From: an uncultured Porphyromonadaceae bacterium
GTDB lineage: Bacteria; Bacteroidota; Bacteroidia; Bacteroidales; Muribaculaceae
Reading direction: 5' to 3'
Assembly: GCA_947174915.1 (NCBI GenBank)
Contig: CAMWKV010000005.1
Coordinates: 1 to 33,642, forward strand
Length of the DNA stretch: 33,642 bases
The translations under genes and the position numbers were made by a program. This document shows positions 8,935 through 18,287 of this stretch, one piece after another. Numbering within the stretch: position 1 is the first letter of the stretch; each line of letters opens with the position of its first letter. Under the pieces are notes generated by a model. The model worked only from the letters and a program-made list of their open reading frames with translations, made no database searches and was not told the DNA's origin.

Positions 8935-9408
8935 TTAAAATTCGGTGAAGGCCAAGGGCAGGAGAGCCTTGACAGAAGGAACTATGTACACCTCGTCGGC
9001 GCCGGCGAGCAGCACGGGGACGGGGTGCTTGGCGAGCATCTCGTACTCCAGGAGGGCCTGCCGGCAAGCGCCACAGGGGGCTGTGGGTTGTGCCGTAGGT
9101 TTGCCGTCGGTGCCTATGGCGGCGATGGCGATGGCCTCGAAGGCTACTCCGGGATGCGTGGCGCCGGCGTAGAAGCAGGCGCTCCGCTCGGCGCAGGTGC
9201 CGGAGGGGAAGGCTGCGTTCTCCTGGTTGGCACCGGTGACGATGCTGCCGTCGGCGAGGCGTATGGCGGCGCCCACCTTGAAGTGGCTGTAGGGAGAGTA
9301 TGAGCCGGCGGTGGCATGCTGTGCCGCCTCGACGAGCGTGCGCTCGTCGGAGGTGAGTTCGTCGTAGCCCTTGACTACTACGGGAAGGGTGATATTGAGT
9401 TCTTTCAT
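8935..9408 (-). CDS. cdd: Cytidine deaminase
   Basis: 157 residues. Deaminates cytidine and deoxycytidine to uridine and deoxyuridine in pyrimidine salvage. The zinc-site pattern of the cytidine deaminase family is visible: TCAERSA (Cys ligand and catalytic Glu) and PCGACRQ (two Cys ligands), plus the substrate segment [11 protein letters not shown] and [12 protein letters not shown]. An upstream in-frame ATG at 9435 would lie at or before the predicted transcription start (-7 box at 9440-9433), so the ATG at 9408 ([12 protein letters not shown]) is preferred. First gene of a two-gene operon with tyrS. Confidence 0.95.
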   Translation of the reverse strand: MKELNITLPVVVKGYDELTSDERTLVEAAQHATAGSYSPYSHFKVGAAIRLADGSIVTGANQENAAFPSGTCAERSACFYAGATHPGVAFEAIAIAAIGTDGKPTAQPTAPCGACRQALLEYEMLAKHPVPVLLAGADEVYIVPSVKALLPLAFTEF

Positions 9409-9432
9409 GAGTCGCCAATGTTTTTGGGACTG

Positions 9433-9440
9433 CAAATTTA
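9433..9440 (-). promoter_or_regulatory. -7 box of the cdd-tyrS operon
   Basis: On the minus strand TAAATTTG at 9440-9433 fits TAnnTTTG; no strong -33 TTTG is seen at the expected spacing. It lies 24 bases upstream of the preferred cdd start. Confidence 0.5.
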
Positions 9441-9502
9441 ACTATAACTGAGCGAAAATGGAAAAATGAGCTATAAAATTTTCATAATTGTAAGAAAAGC
9501 AT

Positions 9503-9510
9503 TATTTTTG
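9503..9510 (+). promoter_or_regulatory. -7 box of the TPR protein gene
   Basis: TATTTTTG at 9503-9510 fits TAnnTTTG, with a weak TTTT at 9479-9482 at the -33 spacing. It is divergent from the cdd promoter within the same AT-rich intergenic stretch. The leader to ATG 9600 would be about 85 bases. Confidence 0.45.
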
Positions 9511-9599
9511 CGGCTTGAAAGGTGTAGTGTCCCCCGCTGCGCCGCCGGCGGTATCGCCGCCGACTGAAGTCATTGATAATAAAAACGCACATAATAACA

Positions 9600-10247
9600 A
9601 TGGAAAACAACAAACCTACTGCCGCCGAGCTCAACAATGCCGAAGACATCGTGGCACGCGTACAGCAGAACAAGAAAACCGTCATGTGGTGCCTCCTTAC
9701 AGGCGGTATTTTAGTAATCATCGCCCTGGCATGGATTCTCCTTTCTCAGTCCGGCAGCCGCAAGGCCGATGAACTCGTCGGTAAGGCCGACATCGAGATG
9801 AACGACAGCGTCGCCACCGCTCTCTACATGGATGCCGCCAAGGCCGGTCACCGCAGCGGTCACCGCGCCGCAGCTATGGTAGCTATCAACCTTTTCAACA
9901 AGGGTGAGTACGAGCAGGCTATCAAGTACCTCGACGATGCCGACCTCGACGATGCTGTAGCCGCCCCCGGCGTATATGCTCTCAAGGGCGACTGCTACGC
10001 CAACCTCGACCAGCTCGACAAGGCTCTCGGATGCTTCGACAAGGCTATCTCCAAGGCCGACGGCAACCCCGAGATTGTGCCCTTCATCCTCATCAAGAAG
10101 GCGAATATCTACCGCGCTCAGGGCAACTACTCCGCTGAGGCCAAGGCTTACAAGACTATCATCGACGACTATCCCACCTACGTGGCCACCACTCGCAACG
10201 ACATCCGTCGCTTCTACGAGCGTGCCGCAGCACAGGCCGCTCAGTAA
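9600..10247 (+). CDS. Membrane-anchored tetratricopeptide repeat protein
   Basis: 215 residues from ATG 9600 (MENNKPTAAELNNAED). A short N-terminal segment is followed by one membrane helix at about 28-48 (VMWCLLTGGILVIIALAWILL), then a soluble helical-repeat region. At least two or three TPR-like units are visible (AAAMVAINLFNKGEYEQAIKYLDDA, YALKGDCYANLDQLDKALGCFDKAI, ILIKKANIYRAQGNYSAEAKAYKTII). This layout resembles the YfgM-like anchored TPR proteins that scaffold envelope protein folding, but no specific partner can be named. ATG 9573 is also in frame, but 9600 is preferred because it follows an A-rich leader and starts the recognisable protein. Confidence 0.85.
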   Translation: MENNKPTAAELNNAEDIVARVQQNKKTVMWCLLTGGILVIIALAWILLSQSGSRKADELVGKADIEMNDSVATALYMDAAKAGHRSGHRAAAMVAINLFNKGEYEQAIKYLDDADLDDAVAAPGVYALKGDCYANLDQLDKALGCFDKAISKADGNPEIVPFILIKKANIYRAQGNYSAEAKAYKTIIDDYPTYVATTRNDIRRFYERAAAQAAQ

Positions 10248-10362
10248 GTAGCCGATAATCGAGCCTCCCGAGAATCCCGAGTATCTCGAGCAACTCGAAT
10301 ATCCCGACAGCAACCCGATAGGCTATCCGAGCCGAAGAAAATATTACTCCCGCGAGGGAACG

Positions 10363-10394
10363 ACGACCTTGCTTTCCATTGAAGGCAAGGTCGT
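10363..10394 (+). terminator. Strong hairpin between the TPR gene and the MATE gene (terminator or attenuator)
   Basis: Arms at 10363-10376 and 10381-10394 pair over 14 positions with one G-U and a CATT loop. It ends 20 bases before the MATE start codon and no T-run follows (TACTATTAG). It may end the TPR transcript or modulate MATE expression. Confidence 0.5.
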
Positions 10395-10414
10395 TACTAT
10401 TAGATATATATGTT

Positions 10415-11773
10415 ATGAACAATCAACGTCTGCAAGAATTCACCGGCACCTCCGTGGGCCGGCTGCTGTGGAAATACTCGCTGCCGTCGGTGGTGGGTAT
10501 GCTCGTGATGGCTCTATATAATGTGGTGGACCGTGTGTTCATCGGCCAGTTCGTAGGGCCTGACGCTATCGCCGGACTCGCCATCACCTTCCCGCTGATG
10601 AATCTTGCCACTGCCGTGGGTGTCCTTGTCGGTGTCGGCGCGTCGGCACGAATGTCTATCACCCTCGGTGCCGGCCGTCCGCGGGAGGCCGAGGATATCC
10701 TCGGCAATACGCTGGTGCTCACTTTCATCAACGCCTTCGTCTACATTGCCGCCTTCTACGTGTGGCTCGACCCGCTGCTGCGTGCCTTCGGTGCCAGCGA
10801 CGCTACTCTGCCGTATGCCCGCGACTATATCCTCACCCTACTGCCCGGTCTGCTGCTGACGAATCTGGCCTTCGGCCTCAACAATCTGATGCGAGCCTCG
10901 GGCTATCCCGGTCGTGCCATGATGACGATGCTTTTAGGCGCCGTGACGAATGTGGTACTCGATGCAGTGCTGATATATTGGCTCGACCTCGGCATCCGGG
11001 GTGCCGCCGTTGCCACTGACATCGCTATGGCCGTGAGCGCGCTCTTCGTGATAGCGCACTTCATGCGTCCCTCGGTATCGGTGCGCTTCCGTCGGGGCAT
11101 CTATCGCCTGAAATTCGGGCTGATTCTCAGCATTATAGGCATCGGCGCCGCGCCGGCTATCGTCAATGCTGCCTCGTGTGTGGTGCAGGCGCTGGTCAAC
11201 AACAGTCTGGCCGCCTACGGCACCGACCGCGATATCGCCGCTGCCGGCATCATGGTCACCTATACGTCGCTACTCGTGACGATTGTCATCGGCATGAGTC
11301 AGGGCATGCAGCCCATCGTGGGCTACAACTATGGCGCGGGCAAGTACCACCGCCTCCGTCGCACCTATTGGCTGGCAGTGACGGTGGCCACTGTCATCAC
11401 CACTGTCGGTGCCATCGCCGGCCTGGCCTTCCCGCGCGAGATAGGGCGAGCCTTCACGGACGACGCTCAGTTGCTCGACGCCACCGAGCGCGCTCTCAGT
11501 CAGTGCCTTGTGGTTTTCCCCGTGGTGGGCTATCAGGTGATTACCTCCTGCCTCTTCCAGAGTCTTGGCAAGGTGTGGCAGTCTATTCTTCTGGGTATGC
11601 TCCGCCAGGTGCTTTTCCTCATACCGCTGCTGCTCTTGCTGCCTAAGTCGCTGGGCCTCGACGGTGTGTGGCTGTCCTTCCCCTCCTCGGACCTGCTGGC
11701 GACGGTAGTGGCCACGGTGATGGTGATTTTGCTCCTGCGCCGCATGCCCAAGGCCGACGCCGGTGTGGTATGA
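10415..11773 (+). CDS. MATE family efflux transporter
   Basis: 452 residues from ATG 10415 (MNNQRLQEFTGTSVGRLLWKYSLP). About 12 hydrophobic segments in two similar halves. The opening of the transporter domain, LPSVVGMLVMALYNVVDRVFIGQFVG, is written here as its key parts: LPSVVGMLVMALYN and DRVFIG, typical of MATE proteins. Family features in the second half include GMSQGMQPIVGYNYGAGK, the usual 'Q...P..gYNyGAg' signature. It would export cationic drugs or metabolites using a Na+ or H+ gradient across the inner membrane; the substrate cannot be read from the sequence. An upstream in-frame ATG at 10379 lies inside the hairpin loop and is not favoured. No adjacent regulator. Confidence 0.92.
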   Translation: MNNQRLQEFTGTSVGRLLWKYSLPSVVGMLVMALYNVVDRVFIGQFVGPDAIAGLAITFPLMNLATAVGVLVGVGASARMSITLGAGRPREAEDILGNTLVLTFINAFVYIAAFYVWLDPLLRAFGASDATLPYARDYILTLLPGLLLTNLAFGLNNLMRASGYPGRAMMTMLLGAVTNVVLDAVLIYWLDLGIRGAAVATDIAMAVSALFVIAHFMRPSVSVRFRRGIYRLKFGLILSIIGIGAAPAIVNAASCVVQALVNNSLAAYGTDRDIAAAGIMVTYTSLLVTIVIGMSQGMQPIVGYNYGAGKYHRLRRTYWLAVTVATVITTVGAIAGLAFPREIGRAFTDDAQLLDATERALSQCLVVFPVVGYQVITSCLFQSLGKVWQSILLGMLRQVLFLIPLLLLLPKSLGLDGVWLSFPSSDLLATVVATVMVILLLRRMPKADAGVV

Positions 11774-11816
11774 CCTATTGCGCGCACCTGCGGAGGCCCG
11801 GGGGTATGTCACAGAA

Positions 11817-11834
11817 CCTGCCGACGGGGGCAGG
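11817..11834 (+). terminator. Possible hairpin terminator after the MATE gene
   Basis: CCTGCC (11817-11822) pairs with GGCAGG (11829-11834) around GACGGG. Short and without a T-run, so weak support. Confidence 0.3.
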
Positions 11835-11849
11835 CGTTATACTTATGCT

Positions 11850-11876
11850 TGACAAAATGTCAGTCCAAGACTGACA
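11850..11876 (+). promoter_or_regulatory. Inverted-repeat operator upstream of groES
   Basis: TGACA (11850-11854), three bases, TGTCA (11858-11862), nine bases, TGACA (11872-11876). The second and third units extend to a perfect dyad, TGTCAGTC-CAA-GACTGACA (11858-11876). It lies just upstream of a probable -7 element (AATTTTTG, about 11892-11899; one mismatch to TAnnTTTG), so a bound protein would cover the -33 region. It is not the CIRCE element. A heat-shock repressor or activator site is inferred. Confidence 0.6.
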
Positions 11877-11932
11877 GTATGCCTTTGGCTCAATTTTTGC
11901 TTACGATAATAACAGAACTAAAACACACCTAT

Positions 11933-12211
11933 ATGAATCTCAAACCACTTGCCGACCGTGTCCTGATCCAACCCACGGCGGCTGAAGAAGTAACAGCATC
12001 GGGCATCATCATCCCCGACGCAGCAAAAGAAAAACCCCTTCGCGGCACCGTTCTCGCCGTCGGCGACGGCACCAAGGACGAGCCCATGATTCTCAAAGCC
12101 GGTGACGAAGTGCTCTACGGCAAATATGCCGGCACCGAGGTAGACCTCGGCAATGGCGACAAGGCTCTCATCATGCGCCAGAACGAAGTGCTCGCTGTAG
12201 TGGTGAAATAA
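11933..12211 (+). CDS. groES: Co-chaperonin GroES (Cpn10)
   Basis: 92 residues from ATG 11933 (MNLKPLADRVLIQPT). The heptameric lid of the GroEL chamber, in the cytoplasm. Family features: KPLADRVLI start, mobile loop around ASGIIIPDAAKEKP, GDEVLYGKYAGTEV, and a C-terminal LIMRQNEVLAVV. An in-frame ATG at 11849 lies within the operator and upstream of the promoter, so it cannot be the start. Followed by groEL after 22 bases, the usual bicistronic arrangement. Confidence 0.97.
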   Translation: MNLKPLADRVLIQPTAAEEVTASGIIIPDAAKEKPLRGTVLAVGDGTKDEPMILKAGDEVLYGKYAGTEVDLGNGDKALIMRQNEVLAVVVK

Positions 12212-12227
12212 TACTCTAAAGAACTGA

Positions 12228-13865
<1,638 letters not shown>

Positions 13866-13892
13866 ATCCCACGCAGCCTCAAACAGCACAAT

Positions 13893-13932
13893 AGGGCGTC
13901 TCGGAATTTTTCCGGGGCGCCCTTATTTTATG
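13893..13932 (+). terminator. Rho-independent terminator after groEL
   Basis: AGGGCGTCTCGG (13893-13904) pairs over 12 positions (two G-U) with CCGGGGCGCCCT (13912-13923) around a 7-base loop, followed by TATTTTA. Confidence 0.8.
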
Positions 13933-13942
13933 GCGTAGAATT

Positions 13943-13973
13943 GAAGAATATTTTGAATTTCAAAATATTCTTC
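13943..13973 (+). promoter_or_regulatory. Perfect inverted-repeat operator of the HigBA module
   Basis: GAAGAATATTTTGA (13943-13956) and TCAAAATATTCTTC (13960-13973) form a perfect 14-base dyad separated by ATT. It overlaps the -33 element of the promoter below, so HigA or the HigBA complex would block transcription when bound. Autorepression is established for this kind of module; the specific binding is inferred. Confidence 0.75.
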
Positions 13974-13982
13974 GTAACTTTA
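13952..13982 (+). promoter_or_regulatory. Promoter of higBA
   Basis: TTTG (-33) at 13952-13955, a 19-base spacer, and TAACTTTA (-7, one mismatch to TAnnTTTG) at 13975-13982. The -33 lies inside the operator dyad. The toxin start codon is 20 bases downstream. Confidence 0.6.
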
Positions 13983-14002
13983 CAACGAAAATTCAAAGCC
14001 TT

Positions 14003-14299
14003 ATGAATATAGTTGCAAAGAAAACATTAGTTGATTACTACCTCAAGAACCCACAATCCAAGGAAGCACTTGAGGACTGGTACACTAAGACACGTAGAAG
14101 TCAGTGGACGAACTTTGCCGACGTCAGGTCAACGTTCAATTCAGTAGATGCCGTGGGCAATCAGCACTATGTTTTTAATATAAAAGGAAATGATTTTCGC
14201 CTAATAGTTGTTATTCAATTTAAACACAGGTTCGTGTACATACGTTTTGTAGGTACTCATGCCGAATATGATAAACTTAAGGACGCTTCACAAGTATAA
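14003..14299 (+). CDS. higB: HigB-type mRNA-interferase toxin
   Basis: 98 residues. Matches the HigB_toxin branch of the RelE superfamily: N-terminal helices with a Trp-containing segment (LEDWYTKTRRSQW), the strand block YVFNIKGNDFRLIVVIQF, and the C-terminal signature FVYIRFVGTHAEYDKL, where Arg and the terminal His/Tyr region are expected to act in ribosome-dependent mRNA cleavage. The toxin precedes its antitoxin, the normal order for HigBA. Markedly more AT-rich than groEL and mfd on either side, which suggests horizontal acquisition between two housekeeping genes. Confidence 0.88.
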   Translation: MNIVAKKTLVDYYLKNPQSKEALEDWYTKTRRSQWTNFADVRSTFNSVDAVGNQHYVFNIKGNDFRLIVVIQFKHRFVYIRFVGTHAEYDKLKDASQV

Positions 14300-14303
14300 A
14301 GAT

Positions 14304-14681
14304 ATGGAACCGATAAAGACAAGAATAGAAAACGAACTTCAGTACAACTGGGCCATGGGACGTATTGATGAACTGCTTGGCAAGGTTAATGACGATACCC
14401 CGGAGGATGATCCCAACAGCATTGAGCTCTACCTTCTTTCAAGTCTTGTGCAAGACTATGAAGATATCCACTATCCGATTGGAGCGCCGTCTCTTATTGA
14501 TGTCCTCAAGCTGAGAATGTATGAGTTGGGACTCTCTCAGGCAGCTCTTGCCAAGAAAATCGGTGTGAGCCCGTCGCGTATCTGTGATTTCCTTTCAGGG
14601 AAAAGTGAACCTACATTACAAGTAGGCCGAAGGATATCTAAGGAATTGAATATTGACCCCGCTATCGTGCTCGGTGTCTGA
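14304..14681 (+). CDS. higA: HigA-type antitoxin with XRE-family helix-turn-helix
   Basis: 125 residues from ATG 14304 (MEPIKTRIENELQYNW), 4 bases after the toxin stop. Residues 1 to about 60 are an acidic helical region expected to contact HigB. About 67-125 form a Cro/C1-type HTH (VLKLRMYELGLSQAALAKKI, GVSPSRICDFLSGKSEPTL). It would neutralise the toxin and repress the operon through the dyad at 13943-13973. An earlier in-frame ATG at 14259 lies inside higB; 14304 is preferred. mfd begins 4 bases after its stop, so readthrough from the toxin-antitoxin promoter into mfd is likely. Confidence 0.88.
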   Translation: MEPIKTRIENELQYNWAMGRIDELLGKVNDDTPEDDPNSIELYLLSSLVQDYEDIHYPIGAPSLIDVLKLRMYELGLSQAALAKKIGVSPSRICDFLSGKSEPTLQVGRRISKELNIDPAIVLGV

Positions 14682-14685
14682 GGCA

Positions 14686-17600
14686 ATGAACATCTCCGAA
14701 CTTCTCAAGATTATCAATACACCCGAGCGGCGGACGGCGCTCAAGGGTATCTGCGGACGTCTGGGCGCCCGCGTCAGCGGCGTGGCCGGTTCGTCGGCAG
14801 CCTTTATGATTGCCGCCCTGCCTCATCCCAAGAGTGCGCCGGTGCTGGTGGTGGGCGATAGCCTCGACGATGCCGGCTACCTCTACTACGACCTCTGCCG
14901 TATCGTCGGCGACGAGTCCGTGGCATTCATGCCCTCCGGATACAAGCGCGACATAAAGTACGGCCAGGCCGACGAGCCTGCGCGAATACTCCGCACAGAG
15001 TCGCTTCGCCGCATCGCCGACAACAGCGTCCGTTATGTAGTGACATATCCCGAGGCTATGGCAGAGACCGTGGCCTCCGCCGACGACCTCGCCAAGCACA
15101 CCCTCTCGCTCGTCAAGGGCCGCGAGACGGATATGGCAGTCACCGTCAAGTGGCTGCGTGATAACGGTTTCGTGCAGGTGGACTACGTATTCGAGCCGGG
15201 ACAATTCGCCGTCCGCGGTTCTATCCTCGATATCTTCGCCTACTCCTCCGAGCTGCCTTTCCGCCTCGACTTTTTCGGCGACGAGATAGACTCCATCCGC
15301 GCCTTCAACGTAGACACGCAGCTCTCCGACCACTCCCTGGACTTCATCGACGTCACCGCCGACGTGCACGCCCGTGGCCGCAAGCAGTCGCTGCCCGAGT
15401 TCGTGCCCGACAATACCATCGTGGTGCTCCGCAACGAACATCGTACCGTAGCCCGTGTGGAGGCCATCGCCGCCGAGGGTTTCTCGTCTCTGTCGGAGCT
15501 TGCAGGCGAGGGCGACCGCGGGGAGGCGCTCAATGCCATCGTCGATGCAGCAGCCCTCGCCGAGCGCCTCAAGACCATGCGCCGCATCGAGTTCACCGCT
15601 GCCCGCGTCGCCGACGAGAGCTTCGCCGACGGCACTCCCATAGCTGTGCCCTCGGGACGCGCCACCGTGGACTACGACTGCTCGCCCCAGGGTATCTACC
15701 ACAAGAATTTCGACCTCATAGCCGAATCCTTCACCCGCTTCCTCGCCGACGGCTACCGCCTCTGCATCCTCTCGGACAACAGCAAGCAGTTCGAGCGTCT
15801 GCGCGACATCTTCGCCGACCGCGGCGATGACATCACCTTCGAACCCGTCGAAGGCACCATCCACGAGGGCTTCGTGGACCATACGGCGCGCGTGTGCGTA
15901 TTCACCGACCATCAGATTTTCGACCGCTTCCACAAATACACCCTCAAGAGCGACCGCGCACGCTCGGGCAAGATGGCGCTGTCACTGCGCGAGCTTGGAC
16001 TCATCAAGCCCGGCGACTACATAGTACATGTGGACCACGGCGTGGGACGCTTCGACGGCCTGCTCACCAACACCGTCAACGGCGTCACCCAAGAGGTGAT
16101 AAAGCTCTCCTATGATGCCGGCGACGTGCTGCTGGTCAATATCACCTCGCTCCACAAGCTCTCCAAGTACCGCGGCAAGGAAGGCGTACCCCCGAAAATC
16201 AACCGCATAGGCTCCGGCAACTGGCAGAAGCTCAAGGACCGCACCAAGGGCAAACTCAAGGACATCGCCCGCGACCTCATCAAACTCTACGCCGCGCGCC
16301 GCGACGAGAAAGGCTTCGCCTTCTCGCCCGACACATATATGCAGCACGAGCTTGAGGCATCCTTCATCTACGAGGATACTCCGGACCAGCTCACCGCTAC
16401 CCAGGCCGTCAAGGCCGACATGGAGAAGCCTCAGCCTATGGACCGCCTCGTGTGCGGCGACGTGGGCTTCGGCAAGACGGAAATCGCCATACGCGCTGCC
16501 TTCAAGGCTGCCGCCGACGGCAAGCAAGTAGCCGTCCTGGTGCCCACTACCGTCCTCGCCTACCAGCACTACAATACCTTCCGCGAGCGTCTGGCCGACT
16601 TCCCCGTGCGCGTCGAATACCTCTCCCGTGCCCGCACCGCCAAGGAGACGAAGCAGATTCTCGCCGACCTCGAAGCCGGCAAGATTGATATCATAGTGGG
16701 CACGCACAAGCTCATCGGCAAGGCGGTAAAGTTCAAGGACCTCGGACTTCTCATAGTGGACGAAGAGCAGAAATTCGGCGTCGCCGTCAAGGAGCGCCTG
16801 CGCCAGATGCGCGTCAACGTAGACACTCTCACCCTCACCGCCACTCCGATACCGCGCACGCTGCAGTTCTCCCTCATGGGCGCCCGCGACCTGAGTACCC
16901 TCACCACCCCGCCGCCGAACCGCTATCCCATCATCACCAATGTGGGTCCGCTCGACGATGACGCACTCACCGAAGCCCTCAACTTCGAGCTGTCACGCGG
17001 CGGCCAGGTGTTCATCATCAACCCCCGCATCGAGGGCCTCTTTGCCCTCGAGGACCGCGTACGGCGCCTCGTCCCTGACGCACGCACAGTAGTGGCTCAC
17101 GGCCAGATGCCCCCCGAGCGCCTCGAAAAGACAATCACCGACTTCACCGCCCACGACTACGATATCCTCCTTGCTACCACCATCCTGGAGAGCGGTATCG
17201 ACATGCCGAATGTCAACACCATTATCATCAACGACGCCCACCGCTTCGGCCTGAGCGAGTTGCATCAGTTGCGCGGACGCGTGGGCCGTTCGGCCCGCAA
17301 GGCCTTCTGTTACCTCGTGGTGCCCGGCGACCTATCTCTCTCCGACGACGCTCGCCGTCGCCTCCAGGCCATAGAATCCTTCTCCGACCTCGGTGCGGGC
17401 ATACAGATAGCTATGCAGGACCTCGACATACGCGGTGCGGGTAATCTCCTCGGAGCCGAACAGAGTGGTTTCATTGCCGACCTCGGCTACGAGACTTACC
17501 AGAAAATCCTTCGCGAAGCCGTCACCGAGCTGCGCAACGAAGAGTTCCCGGATCTACCCTCGGCCGACGACGACCGCCCCGCTGAATTCGTGGCCGACTG

Positions 17601-18054
17601 CGTAATCGACAGTGACCTCGAACTCCTCCTGCCGCCGGACTATGTGGAGCAGGAGAGCGAGCGCATAGCCCTCTATCGCGAGCTCGACAGCATCGAACGC
17701 CCCGACCAGCTCGCCGCCTTTGAGCAGCGTCTGGTGGACCGTTTCGGACGCATCCCCACCGTAGCCCGCGAACTTCTGCGTGTGCCTTCTCTGCGCAGTC
17801 GCGCCAAGCGTCTGGGTATAGAGAAAGTCACCCTCAAGCAAGGCAAGATGTTCACCTACTTCGTGGGGCAGGAGAACGAAGCATACTACAAGTCCGACGC
17901 CTTCGGTCGCATCCTGTCCTACGCCACCATCTACCCGCAGCGCGTCGAGATACGTCAGCGCGGCGACCGACGCAGCTTCATCTTCGCCGACGTCAGCTCC
18001 GTGAGCGATGCAGTAGCTATCCTCGACACCATCCTCACCCTCCCCGTAGCGTGA
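14686..18054 (+). CDS. mfd: Transcription-repair coupling factor Mfd
   Basis: 1122 residues. An ATP-driven DNA translocase that removes RNA polymerase stalled at lesions and recruits UvrA. Order: UvrB-like N-terminal region (about 1-380), RNA-polymerase-interacting domain near 440-500 (PGDYIVHVDHGVGRF, followed by LLVNITSLHKLSKY), helicase domain with Walker A near 591 (GDVGFGKTE), DEEQ box near 692 (VDEEQKFGV), motif III (TLTATPIPRTLQ), helicase motif VI (LHQLRGRVGRS), then the TRG and C-terminal regulatory domain. Start chosen at ATG 14686 (MNISELLKII); an in-frame ATG at 14653 overlaps higA. No promoter of its own was seen immediately upstream. Confidence 0.97.
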   Translation: MNISELLKIINTPERRTALKGICGRLGARVSGVAGSSAAFMIAALPHPKSAPVLVVGDSLDDAGYLYYDLCRIVGDESVAFMPSGYKRDIKYGQADEPARILRTESLRRIADNSVRYVVTYPEAMAETVASADDLAKHTLSLVKGRETDMAVTVKWLRDNGFVQVDYVFEPGQFAVRGSILDIFAYSSELPFRLDFFGDEIDSIRAFNVDTQLSDHSLDFIDVTADVHARGRKQSLPEFVPDNTIVVLRNEHRTVARVEAIAAEGFSSLSELAGEGDRGEALNAIVDAAALAERLKTMRRIEFTAARVADESFADGTPIAVPSGRATVDYDCSPQGIYHKNFDLIAESFTRFLADGYRLCILSDNSKQFERLRDIFADRGDDITFEPVEGTIHEGFVDHTARVCVFTDHQIFDRFHKYTLKSDRARSGKMALSLRELGLIKPGDYIVHVDHGVGRFDGLLTNTVNGVTQEVIKLSYDAGDVLLVNITSLHKLSKYRGKEGVPPKINRIGSGNWQKLKDRTKGKLKDIARDLIKLYAARRDEKGFAFSPDTYMQHELEASFIYEDTPDQLTATQAVKADMEKPQPMDRLVCGDVGFGKTEIAIRAAFKAAADGKQVAVLVPTTVLAYQHYNTFRERLADFPVRVEYLSRARTAKETKQILADLEAGKIDIIVGTHKLIGKAVKFKDLGLLIVDEEQKFGVAVKERLRQMRVNVDTLTLTATPIPRTLQFSLMGARDLSTLTTPPPNRYPIITNVGPLDDDALTEALNFELSRGGQVFIINPRIEGLFALEDRVRRLVPDARTVVAHGQMPPERLEKTITDFTAHDYDILLATTILESGIDMPNVNTIIINDAHRFGLSELHQLRGRVGRSARKAFCYLVVPGDLSLSDDARRRLQAIESFSDLGAGIQIAMQDLDIRGAGNLLGAEQSGFIADLGYETYQKILREAVTELRNEEFPDLPSADDDRPAEFVADCVIDSDLELLLPPDYVEQESERIALYRELDSIERPDQLAAFEQRLVDRFGRIPTVARELLRVPSLRSRAKRLGIEKVTLKQGKMFTYFVGQENEAYYKSDAFGRILSYATIYPQRVEIRQRGDRRSFIFADVSSVSDAVAILDTILTLPVA

Positions 18055-18153
18055 GTAGGCTCAAGAGTAAGAAATATTTAGCATTAGAGATTTTTAACAC
18101 CGGCCGTAAGGGTTTTTAAGTATGCCACAGTGGTCGGTTGGTGATTTTTTCGT

Positions 18154-18161
18154 TACTTTTG
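18154..18161 (+). promoter_or_regulatory. -7 box for the PD40-amidase operon
   Basis: TACTTTTG at 18154-18161 fits TAnnTTTG; the -33 is weak (TTG at 18138-18140 is closer than usual). Transcription would start near 18166-18168, at the first base of the structured leader. Confidence 0.5.
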
Positions 18162-18167
18162 CATGAT

Positions 18168-18231
18168 GGCTTGAGCTCAGCAGGATAAATCCTGTCATTT
18201 CATGGGTGACTACCCGAGGATAGCTCAATCC
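18168..18231 (+). promoter_or_regulatory. Structured 5' leader, riboswitch-like candidate
   Basis: TTGAGCT (18171-18177) can pair with AGCTCAA (18222-18228), enclosing two hairpins: CAGGA-TAAA-TCCTG (18181-18194) and GGGT-GACT-ACCC (18204-18215). This would be a three-way junction. Alternatively GGAT (18218-18221) pairs with ATCC (18228-18231), leaving the loop AGCTCA free to pair with TGAGCT (18172-18177), a pseudoknot. The element begins at the predicted transcription start and lies 57 bases before the start codon. I do not recognise it as a known class. Gap 18055-18287 holds only this and the promoter. Confidence 0.45.
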
Positions 18232-18287
18232 GGCTTGAATCACAACAAATAAACAACAACTATTAATAACCTAAATCCAATCCCGAA

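Noticed and set aside
8921-9418. N-terminal extension of tyrS by 166 codons
   Set aside because: The extension overlaps cdd in another frame, is Arg/His-rich with no domain, and tyrS is full length from ATG 8920.
11850-11876. CIRCE/HrcA element at groESL
   Set aside because: CIRCE is TTAGCACTC-N9-GAGTGCTAA; these half-sites are different.
18216-18238. tRNA-like GGATAGCTCAATCCGG stretch
   Set aside because: Resembles a D-arm only; no acceptor, anticodon or T arm.
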